The translations under genes and the position numbers were made by a program. The notes below the pieces were generated by a model, which was not told the origin of the DNA, made no database searches, and was given only the letters and a program-made list of their open reading frames with translations. Positions 16,583 through 26,199 of a stretch of DNA of 64,000 nucleotides are shown here, one piece after another; within the stretch, counting starts at the first letter, position 1, and every line of letters starts with the position of its first letter. Source of the stretch: DATHAP01 sp963762865 (GTDB lineage Bacteria > Actinomycetota > Actinomycetes > JACCUZ01); contig CAVXNC010000024.1 in NCBI GenBank assembly GCA_963762865.1, positions 148,031 to 212,030 of the forward strand. The letters are read 5' to 3'.

Positions 16583-16876
16583 ATGACCGCCTTCCGCGTC
16601 ACCCCCGCCGAGCTGCTGACCCTGTCGCACCAGGTGCAGGCCTCGGCCGGCCAGATCGAGACCGAGCTCGCCGGGCTGCGCGGCCGGGTGCTGCCCATCG
16701 GCGCCTCGTGGACCGGCCAGGCGCAGGAGCGCTTCCAGGTGCTCTACGAGGAGTGGAGCCGCAGCGCGCAGAGCCTGCAGCAGGCACTCGGCGGCATCAG
16801 CCAGCTGCTCGGGCACGCCGGGCGGACCTACGAGGACGTCGAGCGCCAGGTTGCCGGGAGCTTCACCGGCCGCTGA
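16583..16876 (+). CDS. WXG100 family protein (ESAT-6-like)
   Basis: 97-residue WXG100 protein: two helices joined by a turn with the W-x-G motif, here SWTGQAQ with W43 and G45. Family members are substrates of type VII (ESX/Ess) secretion systems and often form dimers. The C-terminal YEDVE at about residue 85 resembles the YxxxD/E secretion signal. Ribosome site GGAGGA, 8 bases upstream. No EccC, EccD or other ESX component occurs in the window, so this is an orphan gene whose secretion machine lies elsewhere. The 120 bases before it show no gene. Confidence 0.9.
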   Translation: MTAFRVTPAELLTLSHQVQASAGQIETELAGLRGRVLPIGASWTGQAQERFQVLYEEWSRSAQSLQQALGGISQLLGHAGRTYEDVERQVAGSFTGR

Positions 16877-16898
16877 CGCGCAAGCCAGGAGGCGACCC

Positions 16899-17456
16899 AT
16901 GGGCCGGTTGATCTACTCCGCGATCGCATCCCTGGACGGCTACGTCGTCGACGCTGACGGCAGCTTCGACTGGGCAGCCCCCGACGAGGAGGTGCACGCC
17001 TTCGTCAACGACCAGGAGCGCCAGATCGGCACCTACCTCTACGGCCGCCGGATGTACGAGGCGATGCTCGCCTGGGAGACGATGGACGACGAGGCGCCGG
17101 TCATGCGTGACTACACGCAGGTCTGGCAGTCGGCGGACAAGGTCGTCTACTCCAGCACCTTGACCGGGGTCCGCAGCAAGCGGACCCGGTTGGAGCGGGG
17201 CTTCGAGCCGGGCGCCGTCCGCCGGCTCGTCGACGAGGCGGGCACCGACGTGAGCATCGGTGGCGCGACCCTCGCGGCCACTGCCCTCCGGGCCGGCCTG
17301 GTCGACGAGCTCGACCTCTACGTCAACCCCGTGGTGGTCGGCGGCGGGACGAGCTGGCTGCCTGACGACGTACGCCTCGATCTTGCCCTCGTCGACGAGC
17401 ACCGCTTCTCCGGCGGGGTCGTCCACCTCCGCTACGCCCACCGCCGGACGGCGTGA
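16899..17456 (+). CDS. Dihydrofolate reductase family protein (RibD C-terminal domain)
   Basis: 185-residue RibD_C-type reductase. N-terminal GRLIYSAIASLDGYVVD and the YLYGRRMYEAMLAWE block match the family, and the C-terminal DELDLYVNPVVVGGG gives the last conserved strand. Ribosome site AGGAGG about 6 bases upstream of ATG 16899 decides the start. The substrate is unknown. It follows the WXG100 gene by 22 bases and may share its transcript, but no functional link is known. The 164 bases after it contain no gene and lead to the FtsX operon. Confidence 0.88.
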   Translation: MGRLIYSAIASLDGYVVDADGSFDWAAPDEEVHAFVNDQERQIGTYLYGRRMYEAMLAWETMDDEAPVMRDYTQVWQSADKVVYSSTLTGVRSKRTRLERGFEPGAVRRLVDEAGTDVSIGGATLAATALRAGLVDELDLYVNPVVVGGGTSWLPDDVRLDLALVDEHRFSGGVVHLRYAHRRTA

Positions 17457-17620
17457 CAGCGCTAGATCATCGCGGCAACGATCCCGTCACGATCGCTGGC
17501 TTGGGATTCCCCCGTCAGACCCGCTCGGGCATCGTGGCCCGGCGACCTGGAACGCCCCGGGCACGGCACCCACCAGGCAACTGACGCAGGATGACGCTCG
17601 GCAGAGGAAAGGACGCGTCG

Positions 17621-20600
17621 ATGGCGGGTGGCTCGGTGACTGTCGCCGCGCTGCGCCATCGTCCCCGCCAGGCGCTGCTGGTCGTCCTGCTCTCGGCCGT
17701 CGTGACCGCGTCGGCCGCACTCGGGCCGCTCTACGCGCGAGCCGTCGAGCAGTCCGTCCTGAAGAACGTCCTCGCCGACGCACCGGTGAGCGAGAGCAGC
17801 ATCACGGTGCTCGCCACGGGCGCCGCCCCTCCGTCGCCCGCCGAGCTGGCCCGCGGCGTCCGGGGAGCGACCCCGCCGCAGTTCGGCCGACCCCTGCAGG
17901 GCTCCGACACCCCCGTGGACCTGCGGGTCGCGACCGCAGGCGCCGGGTCGATCGGGTCAGGGCAGCCCGGGGCCGACGACCGGCCGGACGCCCGGGGCCG
18001 CCTGGTCAGCCGGGCCGGCATGTGCGCACACCTGGAGCTCGCCGAGGGCCGGTGCGCCAAGGCAGCCGGTGAGGTGCTGGTCAGCCGGCTCGCCGCCGGG
18101 GTCACCGGCGTCGGGGTCGGCGACTCGATGCGCGTCGCCTCGCAACCCGTCGGCTCCGATCCGGGCGCGCCGCCCGGCCGCTCGGTCAGCGTCGTGGGTG
18201 TCTACGAGCAGCCGGCTCCCGGCGACGCCTTCTGGTCGGGCCGCGGGCAGGCGACGCCGCAGGCCGCGAACCCGACGCAGGCAGGCTCCGACGTTCCCGC
18301 GGTCGACGACCTCCTGACGCCCTGGTCCACGGTCGCGTCGGTGAAGTGGTCCGCGCTCCGCACGCACCTCGACGTCCCGGTGGACGTCGCGAAGGTGGAC
18401 CTCGAGGGGCTGGGCGACCTGCGGCGCGCGACGGACCGGGTCGACGCCGCGGCCCGCACGCTGGGCGGGTCGGCGACCAGCGAGCTGGCCCCGCTGCTGC
18501 TGTCGACGACGTCACAGCGTGACCAGGCCAGGACCGTCATCCCCCTCCTCTCGGTGCAGCTCGCCGTGCTCGGCATCGTCGTGCTGACCTTCGTGTGCGC
18601 CGCGGCGACCGAGCAGCGACGACCCGAGATCGCCCTCGCCCGCCTGCGGGGTCTGGGGACCGGCGGTGCGGCCGGCCTGCTGATCCGCGAGCTCGGCCTC
18701 CTGGTGGTCGGCGGGGCGGCGGTCGGCGCGGCGATCGGCTGGCTGGCCGCCCTCGGGGCCACTGCCCTGTGGCTGGAGGACGGCGTGCGTCTCGAGGCGC
18801 GCTGGCCGCTGGGCCTGGCGGTCGTCGCGGCCGCGGCGGCCGGCCTCCTCGCGCTCGTCGTCGCCGGCGCACCCACCCTGCGACAGCCGCTGACCGCCCT
18901 GCTGCGGCGGGTCCCGCCGCGGTCATCCACGCTGCAGGTCGGCCTCGCCGAGGGAGCGGTCGTCGCGGCGGCCGCCGCCGGGGTCGTCACGCTGCTGTCA
19001 GGTGAGAGCGGCCCGGTGGCCCTGCTCGCTCCCGGGCTGCTGGCCATCGCGGGCGGCCTGCTGCTGTCCCAGGCGGCCATCCCGACGGCGGGGCCGCTGT
19101 CGCGCCGTGCGCTGCGCCGCGGCCGGGTGGCGCCTGCCCTCGCCGGTGTCCAGATCGCGCGGCGGCCGGCGCTGCGCCGGCTGATCGCGATCGTGACGGT
19201 CGCCTGTGCGCTGCTGGTCTTCGCCGTCGACGCCTGGGCGGTGTCTGACCGCAACCGCACCACGCGGGCCGCAGTCGAGGCCGGGGCGCCGGTGGTGCTC
19301 ACGGTCGACGCCGGCAGCTCGGAGACCCTTGTCGACGCCATGGAGGACATCGACCCGCGAGGTCGCTTCGCGACGCCGGTCGTCACGGTCCGCAGCGCCA
19401 CCGAGACCGGGCCGCGCACGACGGCGGTCGTGCCCGAGGCCTTCGCCCGCATCGCGTCGTGGGGCTCGGACGAGGCGCGCCCCTCGGCCGACGACCTCGC
19501 CGAGCTGCGCCCGACGCTCGCCGACCCGATCGAGCTCCGCGGCGACAGCGTCGAGGTCGACCTCGACCTGGCCGCCCGGGCCACCAACCCTCCGCAGCCC
19601 GGCGGGCCGCCACGAGAGCTGCGCCCCTTCAGCGTCTCCCTGACGCTGCTCGCCGAGGACGGGTCCGAGCGTCAGGTCGACCTCGGGCGGGTCCCGGAAG
19701 GGACCGGCACCTACCGTGCGTCGATGCCGTGCGCGGACGGCTGCCGGCTCCGCCGGGTCACGGTCAACCGCACCTTCGGCGACTTCGTGGACGCCAACGT
19801 CGAGCTGAAGGTGACCGCGCTGCGTGCCGGCAACGACCGGGACCTCGCGCCGGTCGACCTCGACACGACCGAGGAGGGCGCCTGGTCGGTGCTGCCCTTC
19901 CAGGCCAACCTCCCCTCCACCGGCAACCTGCTCCCTGGCCCGACGCTGGACTTCGCCGACGAGTCCTTCGGCACCCCGATCTCGGTGCAGCGCGGCGACG
20001 TGGCAGCCGACCCGAGTGCGCTGATCGCCGGCGACATCCCGCGGACCCCGGCTGCCCCGGGCGTGCCCGACGAGAAGGTCGTGGCGCTGGACCTGACCGC
20101 CAGCGACCAGGCGTACCAGATCGTGGGGCACGACCTGGCGCAGGTGCCGCGCAGCGGGTCGCGCGGCGTCCTCGTCGACCTGTCGGGGATCATCGCGGGA
20201 CCGTCGGCCGCACCGGCCCAGACGACGTACGACGTCTGGCTGGCCGCTGACGACCCGGCCCGCGAGCGACGGCTCCGTGACCGGCTGGCCGACCGCGGCA
20301 TCGCGGTCACCGGGCGCGACACCGCCGCCGCGCACCGGGCCGCGTTCGCGGACGAGGGACCGACGCTCGCGCTGCGGCTGGCCGTCCTGGCCGGCGTCGT
20401 GTCGGTGGTCCTGGCGGCCGCGGTCCTCGTGGTCGGTGTGGCGACCTCCGGCGCCGCCCGGGCACGCGACCTGGCCGGCCTGCGGATCGTCGGGGTGCCT
20501 GCTCGAACGGTGCGGTCCGCGGCGGTGCGCGAGCACCTCGTCGTCGCGGTGCTCGGGGTGGTGGTCGGAGCCGTGCTCGGGGTGGTGTCCGCGCAGGTGG

Positions 20601-20785
20601 CGCTTCCGCAGATCCCGCTCTTCGCGACCAAGGCCGTCCGGCTGCCGCTGGTGCTCGACCCGGTGTGGTCCGTAGTCCTGCTCACAGCCGCGGGCTGCCT
20701 CGTGCTGCTGTGCGCCGTCTCGGTCGTCGTCGGCCGGCTGCTGGCCGCATCGGCCACCACGGAGCGGCTGAGGGAGGGTCGATGA
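17621..20785 (+). CDS. FtsX-like permease of a large ABC complex (1054 aa)
   Basis: Giant ABC permease with the FtsX/MacB type domain. A first membrane segment (residues 15-35, ending in the LGPLYARA motif) is followed by a large extracytoplasmic region, a central membrane block (about 305-560) with the FtsX-like sequence RPEIALARLRGLG, a second extracytoplasmic domain, and a C-terminal block of three segments (about 910-1045). LLRRVPPRSS and AGAPVVLTVDAGS are also found in the next gene, so the two are paralogues. ATG 17621 is preferred over 17591 because AGAGGAAAGGA lies 7 bases before it. It overlaps the next gene by ATGA. Role is unknown; such pairs are annotated as lipoprotein- or peptide-handling exporters. 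Confidence 0.88.
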   Translation: MAGGSVTVAALRHRPRQALLVVLLSAVVTASAALGPLYARAVEQSVLKNVLADAPVSESSITVLATGAAPPSPAELARGVRGATPPQFGRPLQGSDTPVDLRVATAGAGSIGSGQPGADDRPDARGRLVSRAGMCAHLELAEGRCAKAAGEVLVSRLAAGVTGVGVGDSMRVASQPVGSDPGAPPGRSVSVVGVYEQPAPGDAFWSGRGQATPQAANPTQAGSDVPAVDDLLTPWSTVASVKWSALRTHLDVPVDVAKVDLEGLGDLRRATDRVDAAARTLGGSATSELAPLLLSTTSQRDQARTVIPLLSVQLAVLGIVVLTFVCAAATEQRRPEIALARLRGLGTGGAAGLLIRELGLLVVGGAAVGAAIGWLAALGATALWLEDGVRLEARWPLGLAVVAAAAAGLLALVVAGAPTLRQPLTALLRRVPPRSSTLQVGLAEGAVVAAAAAGVVTLLSGESGPVALLAPGLLAIAGGLLLSQAAIPTAGPLSRRALRRGRVAPALAGVQIARRPALRRLIAIVTVACALLVFAVDAWAVSDRNRTTRAAVEAGAPVVLTVDAGSSETLVDAMEDIDPRGRFATPVVTVRSATETGPRTTAVVPEAFARIASWGSDEARPSADDLAELRPTLADPIELRGDSVEVDLDLAARATNPPQPGGPPRELRPFSVSLTLLAEDGSERQVDLGRVPEGTGTYRASMPCADGCRLRRVTVNRTFGDFVDANVELKVTALRAGNDRDLAPVDLDTTEEGAWSVLPFQANLPSTGNLLPGPTLDFADESFGTPISVQRGDVAADPSALIAGDIPRTPAAPGVPDEKVVALDLTASDQAYQIVGHDLAQVPRSGSRGVLVDLSGIIAGPSAAPAQTTYDVWLAADDPARERRLRDRLADRGIAVTGRDTAAAHRAAFADEGPTLALRLAVLAGVVSVVLAAAVLVVGVATSGAARARDLAGLRIVGVPARTVRSAAVREHLVVAVLGVVVGAVLGVVSAQVALPQIPLFATKAVRLPLVLDPVWSVVLLTAAGCLVLLCAVSVVVGRLLAASATTERLREGR

Positions 20786-23700
20786 AGCGACCCGACCTGA
20801 CCGGTGGCCGCCTGGCCGTCCGCGGCCTGTGGTTCCGGCGCTCCACCGCCCTGATCGTTCTCGTGCTCGCCACCGTCGCGAGCGCGGCCTCCGTCGTGGC
20901 GCCGCTCTACGCCCGCGCCGCCGAGGAGTCGATCCTGCGCGACGTGCTGCGCCGGTCCGACACCTTCAGCCTGTCCGTGCAGGTGTCCGTCCCCCAGGCC
21001 GGCGCCGGAGTCGGCGAGGGAGCGGCCGTCGACCTGGCGGCGGCCGAGAAGGAGGTGCGCAGGCGGCTGACGCACCCCGCCTTCGGCGAGCCCCGGACGG
21101 CGTACGTCGGCAAGGGCGTCTACCACCCCACCAGCGGCGAGTACCGCACCGGCGAGGTCATCGGGCAGGTGGTCGAGCGGCCCGGCGTGTGCGCGCACCT
21201 CCCGACGGTGACCGGTCGCTGCCCGACCGCCCCCGGCGAGGGGATGATGTCGCGCCGCAGCCTCGGGCTCATCGGGGCCAAGATCGGCGACACGGTCGAG
21301 ATCGAGCTGCCCAACTCGGCGACCCTGCAGGACGGCGGCATCACTCCCGTCATCGCCGTGACCGTCGTCGGGTCCTTCGACCCGGTGCCGGTGGAGGGGC
21401 CCTACTGGGTCGGCCGCCCGTACTTCGACGCCTTCAACCCGACGAGCAGCATCGTCGCGCTGGAAGAGGTGCCGCCGACCGCCGACCCGGTCTTCGTCGG
21501 CCCGGGGTCGGCGCAGGCCAGCCGCATCGCGACCTACACGATCGACACCCCGCTCATCCCGCTGCGCGTCCGCCTCGAGGACTCCCGGCCGCTGCGGCGA
21601 CAGATCCGGGCGCTGGCACTGGAGACGCCACGGCTGCTGGTCAACACCGACACCCAGATCCCGGCCGCACTCGACCGGGCCGACGACGGGCGCGAGCTGG
21701 TCCGGATCGCGGCGCCGCTCGCCGTCACCCAGCTCGTGCTGCTGAGCTGGTGGACGCTCTACCTCGTCGTCGGCTCCGCGACCGAGGAGCGCTCCCCCGA
21801 GCTCGGTCTGGCCAAGCTGCGCGGTCTGACCGCGCGACAGACCCGCCGCTTCGGGCTGGCCGAGGTGCTGCTGCTCCTGCTGGTGGCCGCTCCGCTGGGC
21901 ACCGTCGTCGGCTACACGTCGGTGCGCGCCGCGGCCGACAGGGTCTTCGCGCCTGGCACCGAGGTGGTGCTGACCTGGTCGGTGCTGCTGACCGTCCTCG
22001 GTACCCTCGCCGGCGGTCTCGTCGTCGCCGCCCTCTCCTCGCGCCAGGTCTTCCGCCGACCGGTTGCCGAGCTGCTCCGGCGGGTGCCGCCGCGCAGTGC
22101 CGGTCGGCGCGCCGGTGTGGTCGACGTGGTGGTGGTCGTGCTCGCCGCGGCGGGCATCGTGCAGCTGATCAACGACCGCGGGGACCGGCCGAGCCCGATC
22201 GCGATGCTCGCCCCCGGGATGGTGGCGGTCGCCGGCGGCCTGCTCGCCGCGCGGGTGCTCGTGCGCGTCGCCCGGCGGCGGGTCGCGCGCGCCACCGAGC
22301 TCGGGCGTACGTCCGGGCTGGTCGGCTGGGCCGGCGTCGCGCGACGGCCGGGCACCGCCCGGATCGCCTCGGTGCTGGCCGTGGCGACCTGCCTGCTGCT
22401 CGTGGGCGTGCAGGCGTGGACGGTGGCCGAGCGCAACCGCAGCGAACGAGCCGACGCCGAGACGGGCGCACCCGTGGTCCTGCAGGTGCGCGGCGGCACC
22501 CCCTACGCGCTGCTCGATGCCGTGGCGAACGCCGACCCCGGAGGCCGCTTCGCGATGGCTGCCGTGCAGATCGACTCGTCCAGCCAGGAACCCTCGCTTG
22601 CTGGCCGTCGACAGCTCGCGCGCCGACGGGATCCTCCAGTGGGGTGCGCCGGACGAGGCACCGTCGGGTGGGGTCGAGGGCCGCGTCAACCCGAACCTGC
22701 CCCCGAGCCTCGACGTGCGGCCGGGTCCGATCACTGTCGACGTCGACCTGCTCGACGTCCGGTCACCTTCTCCACTCACGCTCTACGTGCAGCTGGACGA
22801 CGCCGGGGACTTCCAGTACCTCCCGATGGGTCAGCTGAGACCCGGCACGCACAGCTACCGGGGCGACGTGCCGGCGGACTGCGCGAGCGGCTGCCGACTG
22901 GCCGGCCTCGCGGTCAACCACCCGGGCACCGACATCGGCAGCGCGACGGCCACGATGCGGTTCGCGGGCATCACCGCGACAGGCACCGACGGACAAGCCG
23001 TCGACCTGCCGGTGAGCTTCGCGAACCGCGCGGCCTGGCGGCCGGGGGCACCCACGATCGGCGGCCCGGAGGTTCACCTCGAGCCAGGCGACGAGCTCGA
23101 GGCAAGCGTCCAGGCGCCCGGCGGACCGTACGCGCAGATCGTGCGCGGCGACTCCCCCGAGCCGCTGCCGGCGGTCGTGACCGGCTCCATCGCGGGGCCG
23201 GCTGCCGCGCAGGGCGGCCTGCCGCTCGGCGAGACGACCGGCCTGTCCGGGTCCGCCATGCGCTACGCCGGCCGCCAGGTCGTCGACTACCTCCCACGAG
23301 CCGGTGACGAAGCGGTGCTCGTCGACCTCCAGCTCGCGCTGCGCCTGGACGACGAGGCCCAGGTCGGGCAGAAGGAGATCTGGCTGAGCCGCAACGACCC
23401 GCAGCGCGAACGGGCGCTGGTCGCCGCGCTGGACCGCGCCGGCATGGCGGTGCAGGGACGGTCGACAGCGGCAGCGCTGGAGCGGGTCTACGCCGGTGAC
23501 GGCGCCGTGCTGGCCCTGCGGTTGCTCCTGGTCTGCGGCGCGGCCGCCGTCGTGGTCTCGGTCGGCGCCCTGCTCGTCGCGGCCTACGTCGGCCGGCGGC
23601 AGCGGGCCTACGAGGTGGCAGCACTGCGCGCGGTCGGGCTGCGACGACGTACCGTCCGATCGCTGCTGCTGCGGGAGAACATCGGCACCGTCGTCGTCGC

Positions 23701-23932
23701 GCTGCTGTGCGGCGCGGCCGCCGCCGTGGTGGCGGTGTGGGCGGTGCTGCCCGCGCTGCCGCAGTTCGACACGCCATCGACCAGCGTGCCGGTGCGCTAC
23801 GCGCCGGACGCCGCCTCGGCGTGGCTCGCCCTCGGCGGCCTCGCCCTCGTCCTCGTCGCGGTCGGCCTGACGGTCGCCGTGCTGCAGCTGCGCACCGGTC
23901 GCTCAGACCGGCTGCGGGAAGGAGTGAGATGA
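20782..23932 (+). pseudogene. Second FtsX-like permease, frame broken near 22599
   Basis: Homologue of the preceding permease with the same plan: first membrane segment ending VVAPLYARAAEES, central block with LGLAKLRGLTARQTRRFG, the LLRRVPPRSAGRR motif, ERNRSERADAETGAPVVLQV, and a C-terminal FtsX block with YEVAALRAVGLRRRTVRSLLLREN. The frame is lost at TCGCTTG (22594-22600) and resumes in +1 with LLAVDSSRADGILQW; removing one T restores it and gives about 1049 residues. Total length is 3n+1. Start and stop both overlap neighbours by ATGA, so the operon is otherwise intact. Sequencing insertion is likely. Confidence 0.85.
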
Positions 23933-24822
23933 GCGGTATCCCCGTGGCCTGCCACGGTCTGGTGCACATCTACCGGCTCGAGGGCAACGACGTGGTGGCA
24001 CTGTCAGGCGTCGACCTGGACGTGGCAGCCGGCGAGGTGGTCGGCCTGCTCGGCCCGTCGGGGTCGGGGAAGTCCACGCTGCTCAACCTCTTCGCCGGGC
24101 TGCTGCGACCCAGTGCCGGCCGGCTGCACGTCGGCGCGCACGAGATCGCGCGGATGGACGAGAAGGGTCTCGCCCGGATGCGCGCGACCGATGTCGGCGT
24201 CGTGCTGCAGGGCGCGATGCGCAACCTGCTGCCCTACGCCAACCCGCTCGACAACGTGCGCTTTGCCCAGCGGGGCGCGCGGAAGGTGCGTTCCTCGCGG
24301 GAGTCGGACGACGACTTCACGACCTCGGAGCTGCCCGAGGCGCACGAGGTGCTCTCGATCGTCGGGCTGGCCGACCACGCGACCGCTCATCTCGGTGCCC
24401 TCTCACCCGGACAGCGGCAACGGCTGGCTGTCGGTGTCGGCCTGGCCGGCAACCCGGGCCTGCTGCTGCTCGACGAGCCGACCAGCCAGCTCGACCACGA
24501 GGGCCGCGACGAGGTGCTGGCGGCGGTCGGCGAGATCAACCGCGACCTGGGCACCACGGTCGTCGCTGTCACGCACGACCCCGACGTCGCCGAGCGACTG
24601 CCCCGGACCGTGACGATCCGCGACGGCCGGGTCGGCGCCGAGGGGCGCCGCGGCGAGGAGTACGCCGTGGTCGGCCGCGACGGCTCTCTCACCCTGCCGC
24701 TGGACGTCCTGGAGCGGGTGCCGCCGGGCTCCTTGCTCCGGGTCACGATCGTCGACGAGTCCGCGGTGCGGCTGGACCGGACCGACACGGACGAGGACCC
24801 GACCGGGGAGGACGTCGCATGA
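23929..24822 (+). CDS. ABC transporter ATP-binding protein (MacB/LolD-like)
   Basis: 297-residue ATPase for the FtsX-like permeases upstream. Walker A GPSGSGKS (about residues 43-50), Q-loop VVLQGAMRNLLPYANP, Walker B LLLLDEPTSQLD and H-loop VTHDPDVAERL are present. The signature motif reads LSPGQ instead of LSGGQ, a tolerated but notable change. A C-terminal extension of about 60 residues follows the ATPase core and ends in an acidic tail. It overlaps both neighbours by four bases, so all four operon genes are translationally coupled. Confidence 0.9.
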   Translation: MSGIPVACHGLVHIYRLEGNDVVALSGVDLDVAAGEVVGLLGPSGSGKSTLLNLFAGLLRPSAGRLHVGAHEIARMDEKGLARMRATDVGVVLQGAMRNLLPYANPLDNVRFAQRGARKVRSSRESDDDFTTSELPEAHEVLSIVGLADHATAHLGALSPGQRQRLAVGVGLAGNPGLLLLDEPTSQLDHEGRDEVLAAVGEINRDLGTTVVAVTHDPDVAERLPRTVTIRDGRVGAEGRRGEEYAVVGRDGSLTLPLDVLERVPPGSLLRVTIVDESAVRLDRTDTDEDPTGEDVA

Positions 24823-25514
24823 CAGCCGAGACCGTGAGCGCCGACGTGCGCGAGCCGCTGACCCTGACTGCGCGCGGGCTGCATGTCGACTACGACGGTC
24901 ACGAGGTCCTGCTCGGGATCGACCTGACCGGCCGACCGGGGCGCATCGTCGCAGTGACCGGGCCGTCCGGCGCCGGAAAGACGACGCTGCTGTGGTGCCT
25001 CGCCGGGCTGGTGCGCCCCGGGAGCGGGACCGTGCACCTCGGCGCCGAGCCGGTCACCGACCGCGACGGGACGAGCGGGCAGGGCGTCGTCCTCATCCCG
25101 CAGGACAACGCCCTCGCGAGCGTTCTCACCGCGTCGGAGAACGTGCTGGTGCCGCTGCTCGCCGCGGGCGTCGAGCCGGTCGAGGCGCAGGCCCGGACGG
25201 CCCTGGCTCTCGACCAGGTAGGCCTCGCCACCGCCGGCGAGCAGCTGATCGAGGAGCTCTCCGGCGGGCAGCAGCAGCGGGTGGCGGTGGCGCGCGGGCT
25301 GGCCCAGCGCGGCCGCGTCGTGCTGGCCGACGAGCCCACCAGCGAGCTGGACGCCGCCAACCGTGCTCGCGTCGTCGCTCTGCTGCGCGCCGAGGCGGAC
25401 AGCGGCGCAGCCGTCGTGCTCGCGACCCACGACCCCGATGCCGCCGCCGAGTGCGACGCCGAGGTGCACCTCGACGCGGGCGAGGCCACCTGGGTCCGGC
25501 CGCTGGACGACTGA
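24819..25514 (+). CDS. ABC transporter ATP-binding protein (MacB/LolD-like)
   Basis: 231-residue ATPase, last gene of the four-gene FtsX operon. Walker A GPSGAGKT (about 47-54), Q-loop LIPQDNALASVLTASENVL, signature ELSGGQQQRVAVARGLAQ, Walker B VLADEPTSELD and H-loop ATHDPDAA are all canonical. Unlike the first ATPase it has no extension. Two different ATPases with two different permeases suggest a heteromeric complex in which one ATP site (with LSPGQ) may be weaker; this is inference. Confidence 0.92.
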   Translation: MTAETVSADVREPLTLTARGLHVDYDGHEVLLGIDLTGRPGRIVAVTGPSGAGKTTLLWCLAGLVRPGSGTVHLGAEPVTDRDGTSGQGVVLIPQDNALASVLTASENVLVPLLAAGVEPVEAQARTALALDQVGLATAGEQLIEELSGGQQQRVAVARGLAQRGRVVLADEPTSELDAANRARVVALLRAEADSGAAVVLATHDPDAAAECDAEVHLDAGEATWVRPLDD

Positions 25515-25542
25515 GCGCGCCCCTGCGTGCCACCATCGCGGG

Positions 25543-26166
25543 GTGGATGCGGAGTCGGCCGCCGGCTGGACGCTCGTCGCGGGCTTTGTCGTCTTCCTGA
25601 CCGGCGCCGTCCGGTGGCGCGTCGAGTACGAGGGTCCCCCCGACACCGCCCTTCCCCTGATCCACGCCGACCGGCGTCGGCGCGCCTGGATCCACAGCTG
25701 GATGGTCGTGGGACTGTTCGTGACGCCCGCAGGGCTGGCCGCGTACGCCACATCGACCGAGCCCGCCGCGGCGCGGGCCACAGCCTGGGCGGCGGCCGTG
25801 GTCTACGCGCTGGGGGCTGCCTCGTTCGTCGTGTCGCTGGCCTTCCGCCTCACCGTCGGTCCCTGGGCGGCCGAGCGGGCCGTCGTCGACGGTGCGCCGC
25901 CCGACGTCTTCGGTGCCCTGGACGCGTGGGCGGGCGCTCTCTACCTGGTGCACATGTTCTCGGCCTACGCGGCGTCCGCGGTCCTCGGCGGCGCGGTGAT
26001 CGCCGACGACAGCCTTCCGTCGTGGGTCGGTTGGCTCGGTGTCGGCTGGGGCCTGCTCTCCGTGCTGGTGCTGTCGTCCGGCGGCAGGTGGCGGTACGTC
26101 GTCCAGCCGCCGATCCTGGCGCACACGTTCACTGCCGCAGTGGGCGTCGCCCTGCTGCTCGGCTGA
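25543..26166 (+). CDS. Membrane protein of unknown function (207 aa)
   Basis: Polytopic membrane protein with about six hydrophobic segments (roughly residues 7-25, 50-70, 80-102, 125-150, 157-175 and 185-206). I do not recognise a named family; the plan of six helices with conserved histidines and tryptophans (IHSWMVVGLF, YLVHMFSAYAA) resembles small heme- or quinone-linked membrane proteins, but this is only a resemblance. Start GTG 25543 follows the ABC operon by 28 bases. Between this stop and the convergent aminopeptidase a 12-bp unit GACCGCGGCGGG occurs twice (26165 and 26184). Confidence 0.65.
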   Translation: MDAESAAGWTLVAGFVVFLTGAVRWRVEYEGPPDTALPLIHADRRRRAWIHSWMVVGLFVTPAGLAAYATSTEPAAARATAWAAAVVYALGAASFVVSLAFRLTVGPWAAERAVVDGAPPDVFGALDAWAGALYLVHMFSAYAASAVLGGAVIADDSLPSWVGWLGVGWGLLSVLVLSSGGRWRYVVQPPILAHTFTAAVGVALLLG

Positions 26167-26199
26167 CCGCGGCGGGCGGACCCGACCGCGGCGGGTGCC

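Noticed and set aside
26165..26195. Direct repeat GACCGCGGCGGG twice between convergent genes
   Set aside because: Only two short copies in GC-rich DNA, partly inside coding sequence; it is not strong enough to call an element.
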